Shown piece after piece: positions 24,714 through 32,492 of a DNA stretch of 64,000 nucleotides. The position numbers and the translations under genes were made by a program. The stretch comes from Rubrivivax sp. (lineage in GTDB: Bacteria > Pseudomonadota > Gammaproteobacteria > Burkholderiales > Burkholderiaceae_C), in contig SEFA01000001.1 in NCBI GenBank assembly GCA_004210455.1, positions 62,001 through 126,000 of the forward strand. The letters run 5' to 3'. How positions within the stretch are numbered: the stretch's first letter is position 1; every line of letters starts with the position of its first letter. Below the pieces are notes generated by a model, which saw only the letters and a list, made by a program, of their open reading frames with translations, made no database searches and was not told where the DNA came from.

Positions 24714-25386
24714 CGGGCGACACCAGCCGGTAGCCGATGCCCGGATGGGTCTTCAGCAGCGGGACGGGGAAGGGCTTGTCCAGCGCCGCGCGCAGCGCGT
24801 GGATGTGGGTGCGCAGCGCATCGCTGTCGGGGGGATCGTTGCCCCAGACCTCGCGTTCCAGGTCTTCGCGGCGGACCAGCTTGGGCGCCTCGCGCAGCAG
24901 CGCGGACAGCAGCTTGTAGCCGGTGGGGGTGAGCTGCAGCGGCTTGCCGGCGCGCGTGGCTTCCAGCGTGTCGGGATCGAAGCTGACGTCGGCATAGCTG
25001 ACCGCCGAACTCAGGTTCAGGCCGTGGGAGCGTCGCATCAGCGCCTTGAGGCGGATCTCCAGCTCGACCAGCGAGAAGGGCTTGACGAGGTAGTCGTCGG
25101 CGCCGCTCTCGAAACCGGTGACCTTGTCGGCGATGGTGTCGCGGGCGGTCAGCATGAGGATGGGGGTGGGGCGGCGGAAGTCCTTGCGCAGGCGCCGGGC
25201 GACGTCCAGGCCGTCCAGGCCGGGAAGGGTCAGGTCCAGCACGATCGCGTCGTAGGAGCCCGCGGCGGCCTGCGCCAGGCCGCCCAGGCCGTTGCGGGCC
25301 ACGTCCAGCGCGTAGCCCATCGGCTCCAGGTAGGCGAACAGGTTGGCGACGATGTCCGGGTTGTCTTCGATGACCAGCAGCTTCAT
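24703..25386 (-). CDS. OmpR/PhoB family response regulator
   Basis: About 227 residues: receiver domain with the acidic pair E7/D8, phosphoacceptor D51 (LDLTLPG), T80 and K102 (YLVKP), then a winged-helix DNA-binding domain (LQLTPTGYKLLSALLREAPKLVRREDLEREVWG...HIHALRAALDKPF). The ATG at 25386 (MKLLVIEDNPDIV) is the natural start; longer frames only extend into the non-coding upstream region. It overlaps the kinase by 11 bp. About 200 bp upstream lie 11-bp direct repeats (25586-25629), the spacing that OmpR-type regulators bind, so autoregulation is plausible. Confidence 0.94.
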   Translation of the reverse strand: MKLLVIEDNPDIVANLFAYLEPMGYALDVARNGLGGLAQAAAGSYDAIVLDLTLPGLDGLDVARRLRKDFRRPTPILMLTARDTIADKVTGFESGADDYLVKPFSLVELEIRLKALMRRSHGLNLSSAVSYADVSFDPDTLEATRAGKPLQLTPTGYKLLSALLREAPKLVRREDLEREVWGNDPPDSDALRTHIHALRAALDKPFPVPLLKTHPGIGYRLVSPDAG

Positions 25387-25585
25387 GACGAGGCTCACGT
25401 TCCTGCGGCGCCGGGCGCCGCGTCGTCCTTGGGGGACGGGACCCTGCGGGGAAGCAGTTCCCCCACGAAGCCCCGCGGATGGCAGGAATGCTATGCGAGC
25501 GGGGTCCTCCCGACCTGTCCGGGGGCTGTCGGCACCGCCCAGGCGAGGGGCATGGGCCGAGATCCGGGCGATTGGCGGGCGGCGG

Positions 25586-25629
25586 ACGAGTGGCGAACGA
25601 GTACCGAACGAGTAGCGAACGGGCGTCGG
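25586..25629. promoter_or_regulatory. Four 11-bp phased direct repeats (probable response-regulator binding site)
   Basis: Units ACGAGTGGCGA, ACGAGTACCGA and ACGAGTAGCGA follow head to tail, with a degenerate fourth unit. The 11-bp period equals about one helical turn, as in the direct-repeat boxes bound by OmpR/PhoB-type regulators. The array is 200 bp upstream of the regulator gene and about 110 bp upstream of the divergent GNAT gene; either could be the target. Confidence 0.6.
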
Positions 25630-25657
25630 GCCCATGCTTCTCGGGTTCCATCCGCTT

Positions 25658-25674
25658 CGTCACGTTTCGTGACG
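25658..25674. promoter_or_regulatory. Inverted repeat CGTCACG-TTT-CGTGACG
   Basis: Perfect 7-base arms with a 3-base spacer, 67 bp upstream of the GNAT start and 29 bp downstream of the 11-bp repeats. It resembles the CGTCACA/TGTGACG repeat at 9102-9117. Possible operator; no binding protein is identified. Confidence 0.45.
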
Positions 25675-25741
25675 CAAGTCCGAGGCTGTCACCGACCGCC
25701 CGGTCGAAGCTGCACTTGAAATCCTGGTTGAGGGGCATAAT

Positions 25742-26347
25742 TTGCGGGTTAACCCTATGCTTGCACCCTTCATCTCCATCCCCGCCGTCCAGCGGCTCAC
25801 CGCGACCCGTCGGCTGAGCCTGCGTCCGCCCGAGGCGGCGGATGCCCGGAGTTTCCGCGACCTGCTGACCGATCCCGCGAATCGTCGATTCGACGTGGGC
25901 GGTCCGGCGGCGTCGGAGCGGCTGGAGTTGTGGCGCGCGCTCTGGACCCGCGACGGTCTGGGTCCGTGGGCCGTGGCGCTGCGGGAGCAGCCCTCGCTGG
26001 GCGCGATCGGCTTCGGCGGCTTGAGCCGGGGTCGCATCTGCGGCGCGCCGGCGCTGTTGCTGGAGTTCCACTTCCTGTCCGATCACTGGGGCCGCGGTTA
26101 TGCGGCGGAAATGGCGACGGCCGCGCTGGCGCTGGCCTTCGACAGCCTGCATGCGACGTCGGTGCACGCGCTGCTGGCGCCGGGCAACACGGCGGCGCGC
26201 AAGACGCTGGAACGCGTCGGCCTGCGCCTGACCGGCTCGGTCGCCGACTGCCCCGGCGAGGCCGCCAGCCTGCTCTACGAGATCAACGCCGGGCAATACG
26301 CGGCGCTGCCGCAGGAACCGCCGGAAGCGACGCCGTTCGGGGCGTGA
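25742..26347 (+). CDS. GNAT family N-acetyltransferase (RimJ/RimL-like)
   Basis: A 201-residue acetyl-CoA-dependent N-acetyltransferase of the Acetyltransf_3 type. Seen: TATRRLSLRPPEAADARSF, LGAIGFGGL, LEFHFLSDHWGRGYAAEM (the acetyl-CoA-binding R/Q-x-x-G-x-G/A loop) and NTAARKTLERVGLRLTGS. Substrate unknown. The start is a choice between TTG at 25742, which has GAGGGG six bases upstream, and ATG at 25757, which lacks a site; I favour the TTG. It is convergent with the Crp-type gene, with only 13 bp between stops. Confidence 0.86.
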   Translation: MRVNPMLAPFISIPAVQRLTATRRLSLRPPEAADARSFRDLLTDPANRRFDVGGPAASERLELWRALWTRDGLGPWAVALREQPSLGAIGFGGLSRGRICGAPALLLEFHFLSDHWGRGYAAEMATAALALAFDSLHATSVHALLAPGNTAARKTLERVGLRLTGSVADCPGEAASLLYEINAGQYAALPQEPPEATPFGA

Positions 26348-26360
26348 GCACCGCGTCGCG

Positions 26361-27176
26361 CTACTGCTGCGGATACACCCGCAGTCCCGCGAGATCCAGC
26401 ACCCTGAGCCCGCCGTACTCGACGGCGATGAGGCGCTGTTCCTGAAGGTGGCGCAGCGCCTCGTTGACGCGCTGGCGCGAGAGCCCCACCAGGTGGCCCA
26501 GTTCCTGCTGCGTGATGCGCAGCAGCCCGTTCACGCCGGGGTAGAGCTGCGGGTGGAACAGCGCCGCCAGGTTGCGCGCCACGCGCAGGTCGGGGTCGCT
26601 CTGGCGGTCGATCTCGCGCGCGGCGATGAACTGGCCCAGCCGCTCGTTGAGCTGGTTGAGCACGTAGCGGTTGAACGCGAGGCTGGTCCCCAGCAACTCG
26701 TGGAAGCTCTCCAGCGGCAGGCCCGCGACCACGCTGCGCCGCAGCGCCTGGATGTTGTAGCGGTAGGCCTCGCGCTTGAGCAGCGTGCCTTCGCCGAACC
26801 AGCCACCCGGCGGCACGCCGGTGAAGGTGACCTGCCGCGCCGCCGCCTCGTCGTTGCTCATCTTCAGCAGCCCGTCGACGACGCCGAACCAGAAGTTGGC
26901 CTCGCGTCCGATGCGGCAGATCCGCTCGCCGACCTCGACCTCCGCCACCTGGATGCTGGACGCGACCCGCTCTCGCAGTTCGGGCTCGATCGCCTTCAGC
27001 CAGGGAATGGCGCCCATCTCCTGCGCACTCGCGGCCCGCGCGCGCAGCCGGATCGGCTGCGGCGGCACGGCCCCCGCAAGGGGAGGCTGCAGGCCCGCGG
27101 GCGGGGGTGAACCCGGCGCGGCGTGGACAACGGTGTCGGTGGTCGGGGCCATCCCCCGTTCATCGCGCTTGTGCAT
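26361..27176 (-). CDS. Crp/Fnr family transcriptional regulator
   Basis: 271 residues: a proline-rich N-terminal extension (about 1-45), a cyclic-nucleotide-binding-like beta-roll (VGERICRIGREANFWFGVVDGLLKMSN...GGWFGEGTLLKREAYRYNIQALRRSVVAGLPLESF), a long dimerisation helix and a C-terminal winged HTH (ITQQELGHLVGLSRQRVNEALRHLQEQRLI). No N-terminal Fnr cysteine cluster is seen, so it is Crp-like rather than an oxygen sensor. Close relatives sit near fatty- or aromatic-acid clusters in Burkholderiales, and it precedes the importer/CoA-ligase cluster, so it may control that cluster (inference). Start could also be the ATG at 27152. Confidence 0.9.
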   Translation of the reverse strand: MHKRDERGMAPTTDTVVHAAPGSPPPAGLQPPLAGAVPPQPIRLRARAASAQEMGAIPWLKAIEPELRERVASSIQVAEVEVGERICRIGREANFWFGVVDGLLKMSNDEAAARQVTFTGVPPGGWFGEGTLLKREAYRYNIQALRRSVVAGLPLESFHELLGTSLAFNRYVLNQLNERLGQFIAAREIDRQSDPDLRVARNLAALFHPQLYPGVNGLLRITQQELGHLVGLSRQRVNEALRHLQEQRLIAVEYGGLRVLDLAGLRVYPQQ

Positions 27177-27224
27177 GACACGAACCTGACGTCACCCCCT
27201 GGGGAAAACACGGCCCGCCGATAC

Positions 27225-27509
27225 ATGTCGATGCTGGGGCGGTCAAGGGACACACCGGAACTGCTTCAACGCATGACGCGCTACCTGGCGGAAGCCACGA
27301 TCCTGCTCGACAGATTGCCGTCAGCGATCCTCGAGGAGCTGCGCGACTACGGCATGGAGGGTGGCTGTCGCGTCTACCGGCTGACCGATTTAGACATCGT
27401 CGTGACGCCCGACACGGTGCTGCATGCATTTGACATCGTGATCGCAGAGGCGCTGGAGGTCAGCCGGGCCAGGCTGGCCGACATGGAGGCGTTCCAGGCA
27501 GGACACTGA
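27225..27509 (+). CDS. Small hypothetical protein
   Basis: About 94 residues from the ATG at 27225 (MSMLGRSRDTPELLQRM). The sequence looks structured (helix TPELLQRMTRYLAEATILLDRLP, strand CRVYRLTDLDIVVTPDTV) but belongs to no family I recognise. No clear ribosome site; a longer frame from 27123 would overlap the Crp gene and is rejected. It lies between the Crp gene and the acyl-CoA ligase and may be a chance frame, though its codon pattern (G/C third positions) supports coding. Confidence 0.42.
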   Translation: MSMLGRSRDTPELLQRMTRYLAEATILLDRLPSAILEELRDYGMEGGCRVYRLTDLDIVVTPDTVLHAFDIVIAEALEVSRARLADMEAFQAGH

Positions 27510-27667
27510 CGGCCGATCAGATCCGGGAAAACGCTCCCCCGAAGTCTCCCTAGGACTGTCGTCGCAACGACAACACGACGTCAATGAGCCGGCCTACAGT
27601 CGGCGCAGCCCTGCGGGCAGAGCGCCTCCATCAGAGACGGCGACAGCGGGGCGACAAGGAGACAACG

Positions 27668-29614
27668 GTGGAACAGACCTTCCCCCGCCTGCTGCTCGAT
27701 CATGCCGCCCAGCGCCCCCATGCGCCGGCGCTGCGAGAGAAGGAGCTGGGCATCTGGCAGACGCTCGATTGGGCGGCGCTCGCCGCGCTCGTGCGAGACC
27801 TGGCGCACGGCTTCGCCGCCGCGGGCATGACGCGCGGCCAGCATCTGGTCGTGATCGGCGAGAACCGCCCCCGGCTCTATGCGTCCATGCTCGCCGCGCA
27901 GTCGCTGGGCGCGATCCCCGTGCCGCTGTACCAGGACGCCGTCGCGGCCGAATTCGCCTACCCGCTGCAGAACGCGGAGGTCGCTTTCGCCGTCGTCGAG
28001 GACCAGGAGCAGGTCGACAAGCTGCTCGAGATCCGCGAGCAATGCCCCGCGCTGCGGCGCATCTGGTTCGACGATCCCCGCGGCCTGCGTCATTACGCGG
28101 CCGACGGGCTGGCCTCGATCGCCACACTGTGCGACGACGGCCGCGCGCACGCGCTGCGCCATCCCGGCTGGTTCGAACGCGAGGTCGAAGCGGGCCGGGC
28201 CGGCGACGTGGCGGCGATGTTCTTCACCTCCGGCACCACCGGTCATCCCAAGGGCGTGGTGCACACGCACACCTCGCTGATCGACCGCGCGCAGGCCGGC
28301 GCGCGCTTCGACAAGCTGACCGCCGACGAGGAGGTCCTCGCCTACCTGCCCTGCGCCTGGATCGGCCAGAACGTCTTCAGCTACGCGCAGTGGCTGGCCT
28401 GCGGCTACGTCGTCAACTGCCCGGAATCGGCCGGCACCGTCAGCATCGATCTCAAGGAGATCGGCCCGACCTACTACTTCGCGCCGCCGCGGGTCTTCGA
28501 GGGCCTGCTCACCAGCGTCATGATCCGCATGGAGGACGCCGGCGCGCCCAAGCGCTGGCTGTTCGCGAAGGCGATGGCGCTGGCGAACCGCGTCGGTCCG
28601 GCGCTGATGGACGGCAAGCCGGTCGGCGCCTGGGAGCGCTTCAAGTACCGCCTCGGCGATCTCGCAATCTACGGCCCGCTGCGCAACGCCCTGGGTTTCT
28701 CGCGGGTGCGCGTGGCCTACACGGCGGGCGAGGCGATCGGGCCCGATCTCTTCAGTTTCTACCGCTCGATCGGCATCAACCTGAAGCAGCTCTACGGCTC
28801 GACCGAGACCGCCGTCTTCGTCTGCCTGCAGCCCGACCACGAGGCGAAATCCGACACCGTCGGCGTGCCCATCGACGGCGTCGAGATCCGGCTGGCCGAC
28901 AGCGGCGAGATCCTGGTGCGTTCGCCCGGCCTGCTCCAGGGCTACTACAAGAATCCGGAGGCGACGGCCGAGGTGCTGGGCGCCGACGGCTGGTACCGCA
29001 CCGGCGACGCCGGTTTCCTCGACGCGGGCGGCCACCTGAAGATCATCGACCGCGCGAAGGACGTCGGCCGGCTGCGAGGCGGCGCACATGACGGCGAGAT
29101 GTTCGCGCCCAAGTACGTCGAGAACAAGCTGAAGTTCTTCGCCTTCATCAAGGAGGCGGTGGCCTTCGGTGATGGGCGCGACCACGTCTGCGCCTTCGTC
29201 AACATCGACTTCGAGGCCGTCGGCAACTGGGCCGAGCGCCGCAACCTCGCCTACGCCGGCTACACCGATCTCGCGGGCAAGCCCGAGGTGCTGGCGCTGA
29301 TCAAGGACTGCGTCGAGAAGGTCAACGCCGATCTCGCGCAGGACGAGCGCCTGGCCGGCAGCCAGGTCACGCGCTTCCTGGTGCTGCACAAGGAGCTCGA
29401 CGCCGACGACGGGGAACTCACCCGCACGCGCAAGGTGCGCCGCGGCGCGATCGCAGACAAGTACGCCGTGCTGATCGACGCGCTCTACGCGGGCAAGTCC
29501 TCGCAGTACATCGAGACGGCCGTCCGCTTCGAGGACGGCCGCAGCGGCAGCGTCAGCGCCGACCTGCGCATCGAGCAGGCGGCCACCTTCGCGTACACGC
29601 GGAGGGCCGCCTGA
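27668..29614 (+). CDS. AMP-dependent acyl-CoA synthetase/ligase (long-chain type)
   Basis: ANL-superfamily ligase that adenylates a carboxylic acid and transfers it to CoA. About 648 residues. Seen: MFFTSGTTGHPKGVVHTH (P-loop-like AMP-binding signature, about 185-202), YGSTETAVFVC, GWYRTGDAG and IDRAKD, with a long C-terminal half resembling long-chain/ACSL-type ligases. The start is GTG at 27668, decided by AAGGAG exactly six bases upstream; the longer frame from 27584 lacks a site. First gene of the importer cluster; its TGA overlaps the livG ATG by one base. In related clusters this enzyme activates the imported acid; the exact substrate (aromatic versus aliphatic) is inferred, not seen. 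Confidence 0.92.
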   Translation: MEQTFPRLLLDHAAQRPHAPALREKELGIWQTLDWAALAALVRDLAHGFAAAGMTRGQHLVVIGENRPRLYASMLAAQSLGAIPVPLYQDAVAAEFAYPLQNAEVAFAVVEDQEQVDKLLEIREQCPALRRIWFDDPRGLRHYAADGLASIATLCDDGRAHALRHPGWFEREVEAGRAGDVAAMFFTSGTTGHPKGVVHTHTSLIDRAQAGARFDKLTADEEVLAYLPCAWIGQNVFSYAQWLACGYVVNCPESAGTVSIDLKEIGPTYYFAPPRVFEGLLTSVMIRMEDAGAPKRWLFAKAMALANRVGPALMDGKPVGAWERFKYRLGDLAIYGPLRNALGFSRVRVAYTAGEAIGPDLFSFYRSIGINLKQLYGSTETAVFVCLQPDHEAKSDTVGVPIDGVEIRLADSGEILVRSPGLLQGYYKNPEATAEVLGADGWYRTGDAGFLDAGGHLKIIDRAKDVGRLRGGAHDGEMFAPKYVENKLKFFAFIKEAVAFGDGRDHVCAFVNIDFEAVGNWAERRNLAYAGYTDLAGKPEVLALIKDCVEKVNADLAQDERLAGSQVTRFLVLHKELDADDGELTRTRKVRRGAIADKYAVLIDALYAGKSSQYIETAVRFEDGRSGSVSADLRIEQAATFAYTRRAA

Positions 29615-30411
29615 TGAGCGCACGGCGCATCGGCGACACGATCCTCGAGGTCGAACACATCACGCTGGCCTTCGGCGGCGTGAAGGCGCTCAACGACATC
29701 AGCTTCGATGTCCGCGAACACGAGATCCGCGCCATCATCGGCCCCAACGGCGCCGGCAAGAGCTCGATGCTGAACTGCATCAACGGCGTCTACCAGCCGC
29801 AGCAAGGCGACATCCGCTACCGCGGCGAGGACGTGCGGAAGTGGAGCCCGCGCACGCGGCTGCGCCGCATGGCCGAGCGCGGCGTCGCGCGGACCTTCCA
29901 GAACCTCGCGCTGTTCAAGGGCATGAGCGTGCTGGACAACATCATGTCCGGCCGCAACCTGCACATGAAACGCAACCTGCTGTGGCAGGCGCCGCGGCTC
30001 GGACCCGCCGCGCGCGAGGAGATCGAGCACCGCGAGAAGGTCGAGCGCATCATCGATTTCCTCGAGATCCAGGCGCACCGCAAGACGCCGGTCGGCGGCC
30101 TGTCCTACGGGCTGCAGAAGCGTGTCGACCTGGGCCGCGCGCTGGCGATGGAGCCCAAGGTGCTGCTGCTCGACGAGCCGATGGCCGGCATGAACGTCGA
30201 GGAGAAGCAGGACATGTGCCGCTTCATCCTGGACGTCAACGACGAGTTCGGCACGACCATCGTCCTGATCGAGCACGACATGGGGGTGGTGATGGACATC
30301 AGCGACCGCGTGGTGGTGCTCGACTACGGCAGGAAGATCGGCGACGGCACGCCCGACGAGGTGCGCGCCAATCCCGAAGTGATCCGCGCCTACCTCGGCG
30401 CGGGCGAGTGA
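29614..30411 (+). CDS. Branched-chain amino acid-type ABC transporter ATPase (LivG)
   Basis: 265-residue cytoplasmic ATPase that energises the two Liv permeases. Seen: Walker A GPNGAGKS (43-50), Q-loop ARTFQNLALF, signature LSYGLQKRVDLGRA and Walker B VLLLDEPMAGMN, D-loop and switch histidine VLIEHDMGVV. The Liv-type C-terminal extension (GDGTPDEVRANPEVIRAYLG) is present. It starts within the stop of the acyl-CoA ligase gene (TGATG). Co-operates with LivF, LivH, LivM and the binding protein downstream. Confidence 0.94.
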   Translation: MSARRIGDTILEVEHITLAFGGVKALNDISFDVREHEIRAIIGPNGAGKSSMLNCINGVYQPQQGDIRYRGEDVRKWSPRTRLRRMAERGVARTFQNLALFKGMSVLDNIMSGRNLHMKRNLLWQAPRLGPAAREEIEHREKVERIIDFLEIQAHRKTPVGGLSYGLQKRVDLGRALAMEPKVLLLDEPMAGMNVEEKQDMCRFILDVNDEFGTTIVLIEHDMGVVMDISDRVVVLDYGRKIGDGTPDEVRANPEVIRAYLGAGE

Positions 30412-30448
30412 CGGCACGAAGAAGCGCACAGCAGGCAAGGAAACGATC

Positions 30449-31378
30449 ATGGGCTTCTTCCTCGAAACCGTCTTCGGCGGCCTGATGGCCGGCATGCTCT
30501 ACGCGCTGGTCGCGCTGGGCTTCGTGCTGATCTTCAAGGCCTCGGGCGTCTTCAACTTCTCGCAGGGCGCGATGGTGCTGTTCGCGGCGCTGGCGATGGC
30601 GCGCTTCGCCGAATGGTTCCCGCAATGGTTCGGCTTCGAGAGCCTGCTGCTGGCCAACGTGCTCGCGCTCCTCGCCGCCGCGGCCTGCATGGTCGCCGTC
30701 GCCTGGCTCGTGGAGCGGCTGGCGCTGCGCGGGCTGGTCAACCAGCCGGCGATCACGCTGCTGATGGCGACGCTGGGCATCAGCTACTTCCTGGACGGCG
30801 CCGGCCAACTGATCTTCGGCAGCTCGACCTACAAGATCGATGTCGGCCTGCCGAAGGATCCGCTGTTCGTGCTCGAGGACACGTTCCCGGGCGGGCTGCT
30901 GCTCAACAAGGAAGACCTGTACTCGGCGGTGATCGCCGCCGCGCTGGTGGGGGCGCTGTCGCTCTTCTTCCAGAAGACCCGCACCGGCCGCGCGCTGCGC
31001 GCCGTCGCCGACGACCACCAGGCCGCGCAGTCCATCGGCATCCCGCTCTCGCGCATCTGGGTCATCGTCTGGTCCGTCGGCGGGCTGGTCGCGCTGGTGG
31101 CCGGGATCATCTGGGGCAGCAAGCTGGGCGTGCAGTACTCGATCTCGCTGGTCGCGCTCAAGGCCTTTCCGGTCGTCATCCTGGGCGGCCTCACCTCGGT
31201 GCCGGGCGCCATCGTCGGCGGGCTGATCATCGGCGTCGGCGAGAAGCTGTCGGAGATCTACCTCGGCCCCGCCGTCGGCGGCGGCATCGAGAACTGGTTC
31301 GCCTACGTGCTCGCGCTGGGCTTCCTGCTGGTGCGGCCGCAAGGCCTCTTCGGCGACAAGATCATTGACCGCGTGTAA
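30449..31378 (+). CDS. Branched-chain amino acid-type ABC transporter permease (LivH)
   Basis: 309-residue polytopic inner-membrane permease with about eight hydrophobic segments, starting MGFFLETVFGGLMAGMLYALVALGFVLIFKASGVFNFSQGAMVLFAA, the classic LivH N-terminus. The EAA-like loop and SIGIPLSRIWVIVWSVGG region are present. RBS AAGGAA lies upstream; the gap to LivG is 37 bp. Forms the membrane channel with LivM. Confidence 0.95.
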   Translation: MGFFLETVFGGLMAGMLYALVALGFVLIFKASGVFNFSQGAMVLFAALAMARFAEWFPQWFGFESLLLANVLALLAAAACMVAVAWLVERLALRGLVNQPAITLLMATLGISYFLDGAGQLIFGSSTYKIDVGLPKDPLFVLEDTFPGGLLLNKEDLYSAVIAAALVGALSLFFQKTRTGRALRAVADDHQAAQSIGIPLSRIWVIVWSVGGLVALVAGIIWGSKLGVQYSISLVALKAFPVVILGGLTSVPGAIVGGLIIGVGEKLSEIYLGPAVGGGIENWFAYVLALGFLLVRPQGLFGDKIIDRV

Positions 31379-31389
31379 GGGGGACGACC

Positions 31390-32454
31390 GTGTTCTATCG
31401 TGAAAACGGCCAGTTCAAGGCCTCCTATGGTGCGGATCTGGCGCTGTTCCCGGTCGCGCAGGACCGCCGGGCGGTGCTCGCGCTGGCGTTGATCGCCTTC
31501 GTCGCCGTGCCCTGGCTGGCCAGCGACTACACCTTCCGCGCGGTGCTGATCCCGTTCCTCGTGCTGTCGCTGGCGGCGCTGGGCCTGAACGTGCTCGTGG
31601 GCTACTGCGGGCAGATCTCGCTGGGCACCGGCGCCTTCATGGCCGTCGGCGCCTATGCCGCCTTCAACCTGCAGGTGCGCATCGAGGGCATGCCGCTGCT
31701 GCTGTCGTTGATCGGCGGCGGTCTGGCCGCGACGCTGTGCGGCGTGCTGTTCGGCCTGCCCAGCCTGCGCATCCGCGGGCTCTACCTCGCGGTCGCGACC
31801 CTGGCGGCGCAGTTCTTCATCGACTGGTTCGTCAACCGCATGCCGTGGGTGACGAACAACTCCTCGTCGGGCTCGGTGAGCGTCGGCACGCTGCAGCTGT
31901 TCGGCCTGCCGCTGGAGACTCCGGCGCAGCGCTACCTGCTGTGCCTGTCGCTGGTGGTCGTGTGCGGGGTCCTGGTCAAGAACCTGGTGCGCGGCGCCAT
32001 CGGCCGCGAGTGGATGGCGATGCGCGACATGGATGTGGCCGCGGCCGTGATCGGCATCCGGCCGGTGCACGCGAAGCTGACGGCCTTCGCGGTCAGCAGC
32101 TTCATCGTCGGCGTGGCCGGCGCGCTGTGGGGCTTCGTGCACCTGGGCGCCTGGGAACCGGCCGCCTTCGGCATCGACAAGTCCTTCCAGCTGCTGTTCA
32201 TGATCATCATCGGCGGGCTCGGGTCCATCGCGGGCAGCTTCTTCGGCGCCGCGTTCATCGTGCTGCTGCCGCTGCTGCTCAACCACGTGCCGCACTGGCT
32301 GGGGCTGCCGCTGTCGACGGCCGCCGCCTCGCACCTGGAGCACATGATCTTCGGCGCGCTGATCGTGTTCTTCCTCATCGTCGAGCCGCACGGGCTGGCC
32401 CGGCTCTGGTCCACGGCGCGCCAGAAGCTGCGCCTGTGGCCCTTCCCCCATTAA
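31390..32454 (+). CDS. Branched-chain amino acid-type ABC transporter permease (LivM)
   Basis: 354-residue permease. Multiple membrane helices follow a short hydrophilic N-terminus (MFYRENGQFKASYGADLALFPV); signatures LGLNVLVGYCGQISLGTGAFMAVGAYAAF and FGLPSLRIRGLYLAVATLAAQFF are typical of LivM. The start is GTG at 31390, five bases after GGGGGA. Only 11 bp separate it from livH, so the two permeases are co-translated. Confidence 0.94.
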   Translation: MFYRENGQFKASYGADLALFPVAQDRRAVLALALIAFVAVPWLASDYTFRAVLIPFLVLSLAALGLNVLVGYCGQISLGTGAFMAVGAYAAFNLQVRIEGMPLLLSLIGGGLAATLCGVLFGLPSLRIRGLYLAVATLAAQFFIDWFVNRMPWVTNNSSSGSVSVGTLQLFGLPLETPAQRYLLCLSLVVVCGVLVKNLVRGAIGREWMAMRDMDVAAAVIGIRPVHAKLTAFAVSSFIVGVAGALWGFVHLGAWEPAAFGIDKSFQLLFMIIIGGLGSIAGSFFGAAFIVLLPLLLNHVPHWLGLPLSTAAASHLEHMIFGALIVFFLIVEPHGLARLWSTARQKLRLWPFPH

Positions 32455-32492
32455 CCACCGCACCGCAGAGTGCACCACCAGGAGACGACACC

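Larger units (their letters stand above)
25387..25741. other. Non-coding region between the two-component operon and the GNAT gene
   Basis: This 355-bp stretch has no credible gene. It contains four 11-bp direct repeats (25586-25629), a 17-bp inverted repeat (25658-25674), and the Shine-Dalgarno GAGGGG of the GNAT gene (25730-25735). It must carry the promoters of both divergent transcription units. Confidence 0.7.

Noticed and set aside
25586-25629. Short repeats suggesting a replication origin iteron array
   Set aside because: No rep, parA or dnaA gene nearby and the context is a two-component promoter; regulator site is the simpler reading.
27123-27224. Longer start for the small gene at 27225, overlapping the Crp gene
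   Set aside because: It would overlap the divergent Crp coding region by over 50 bp and has no Shine-Dalgarno.
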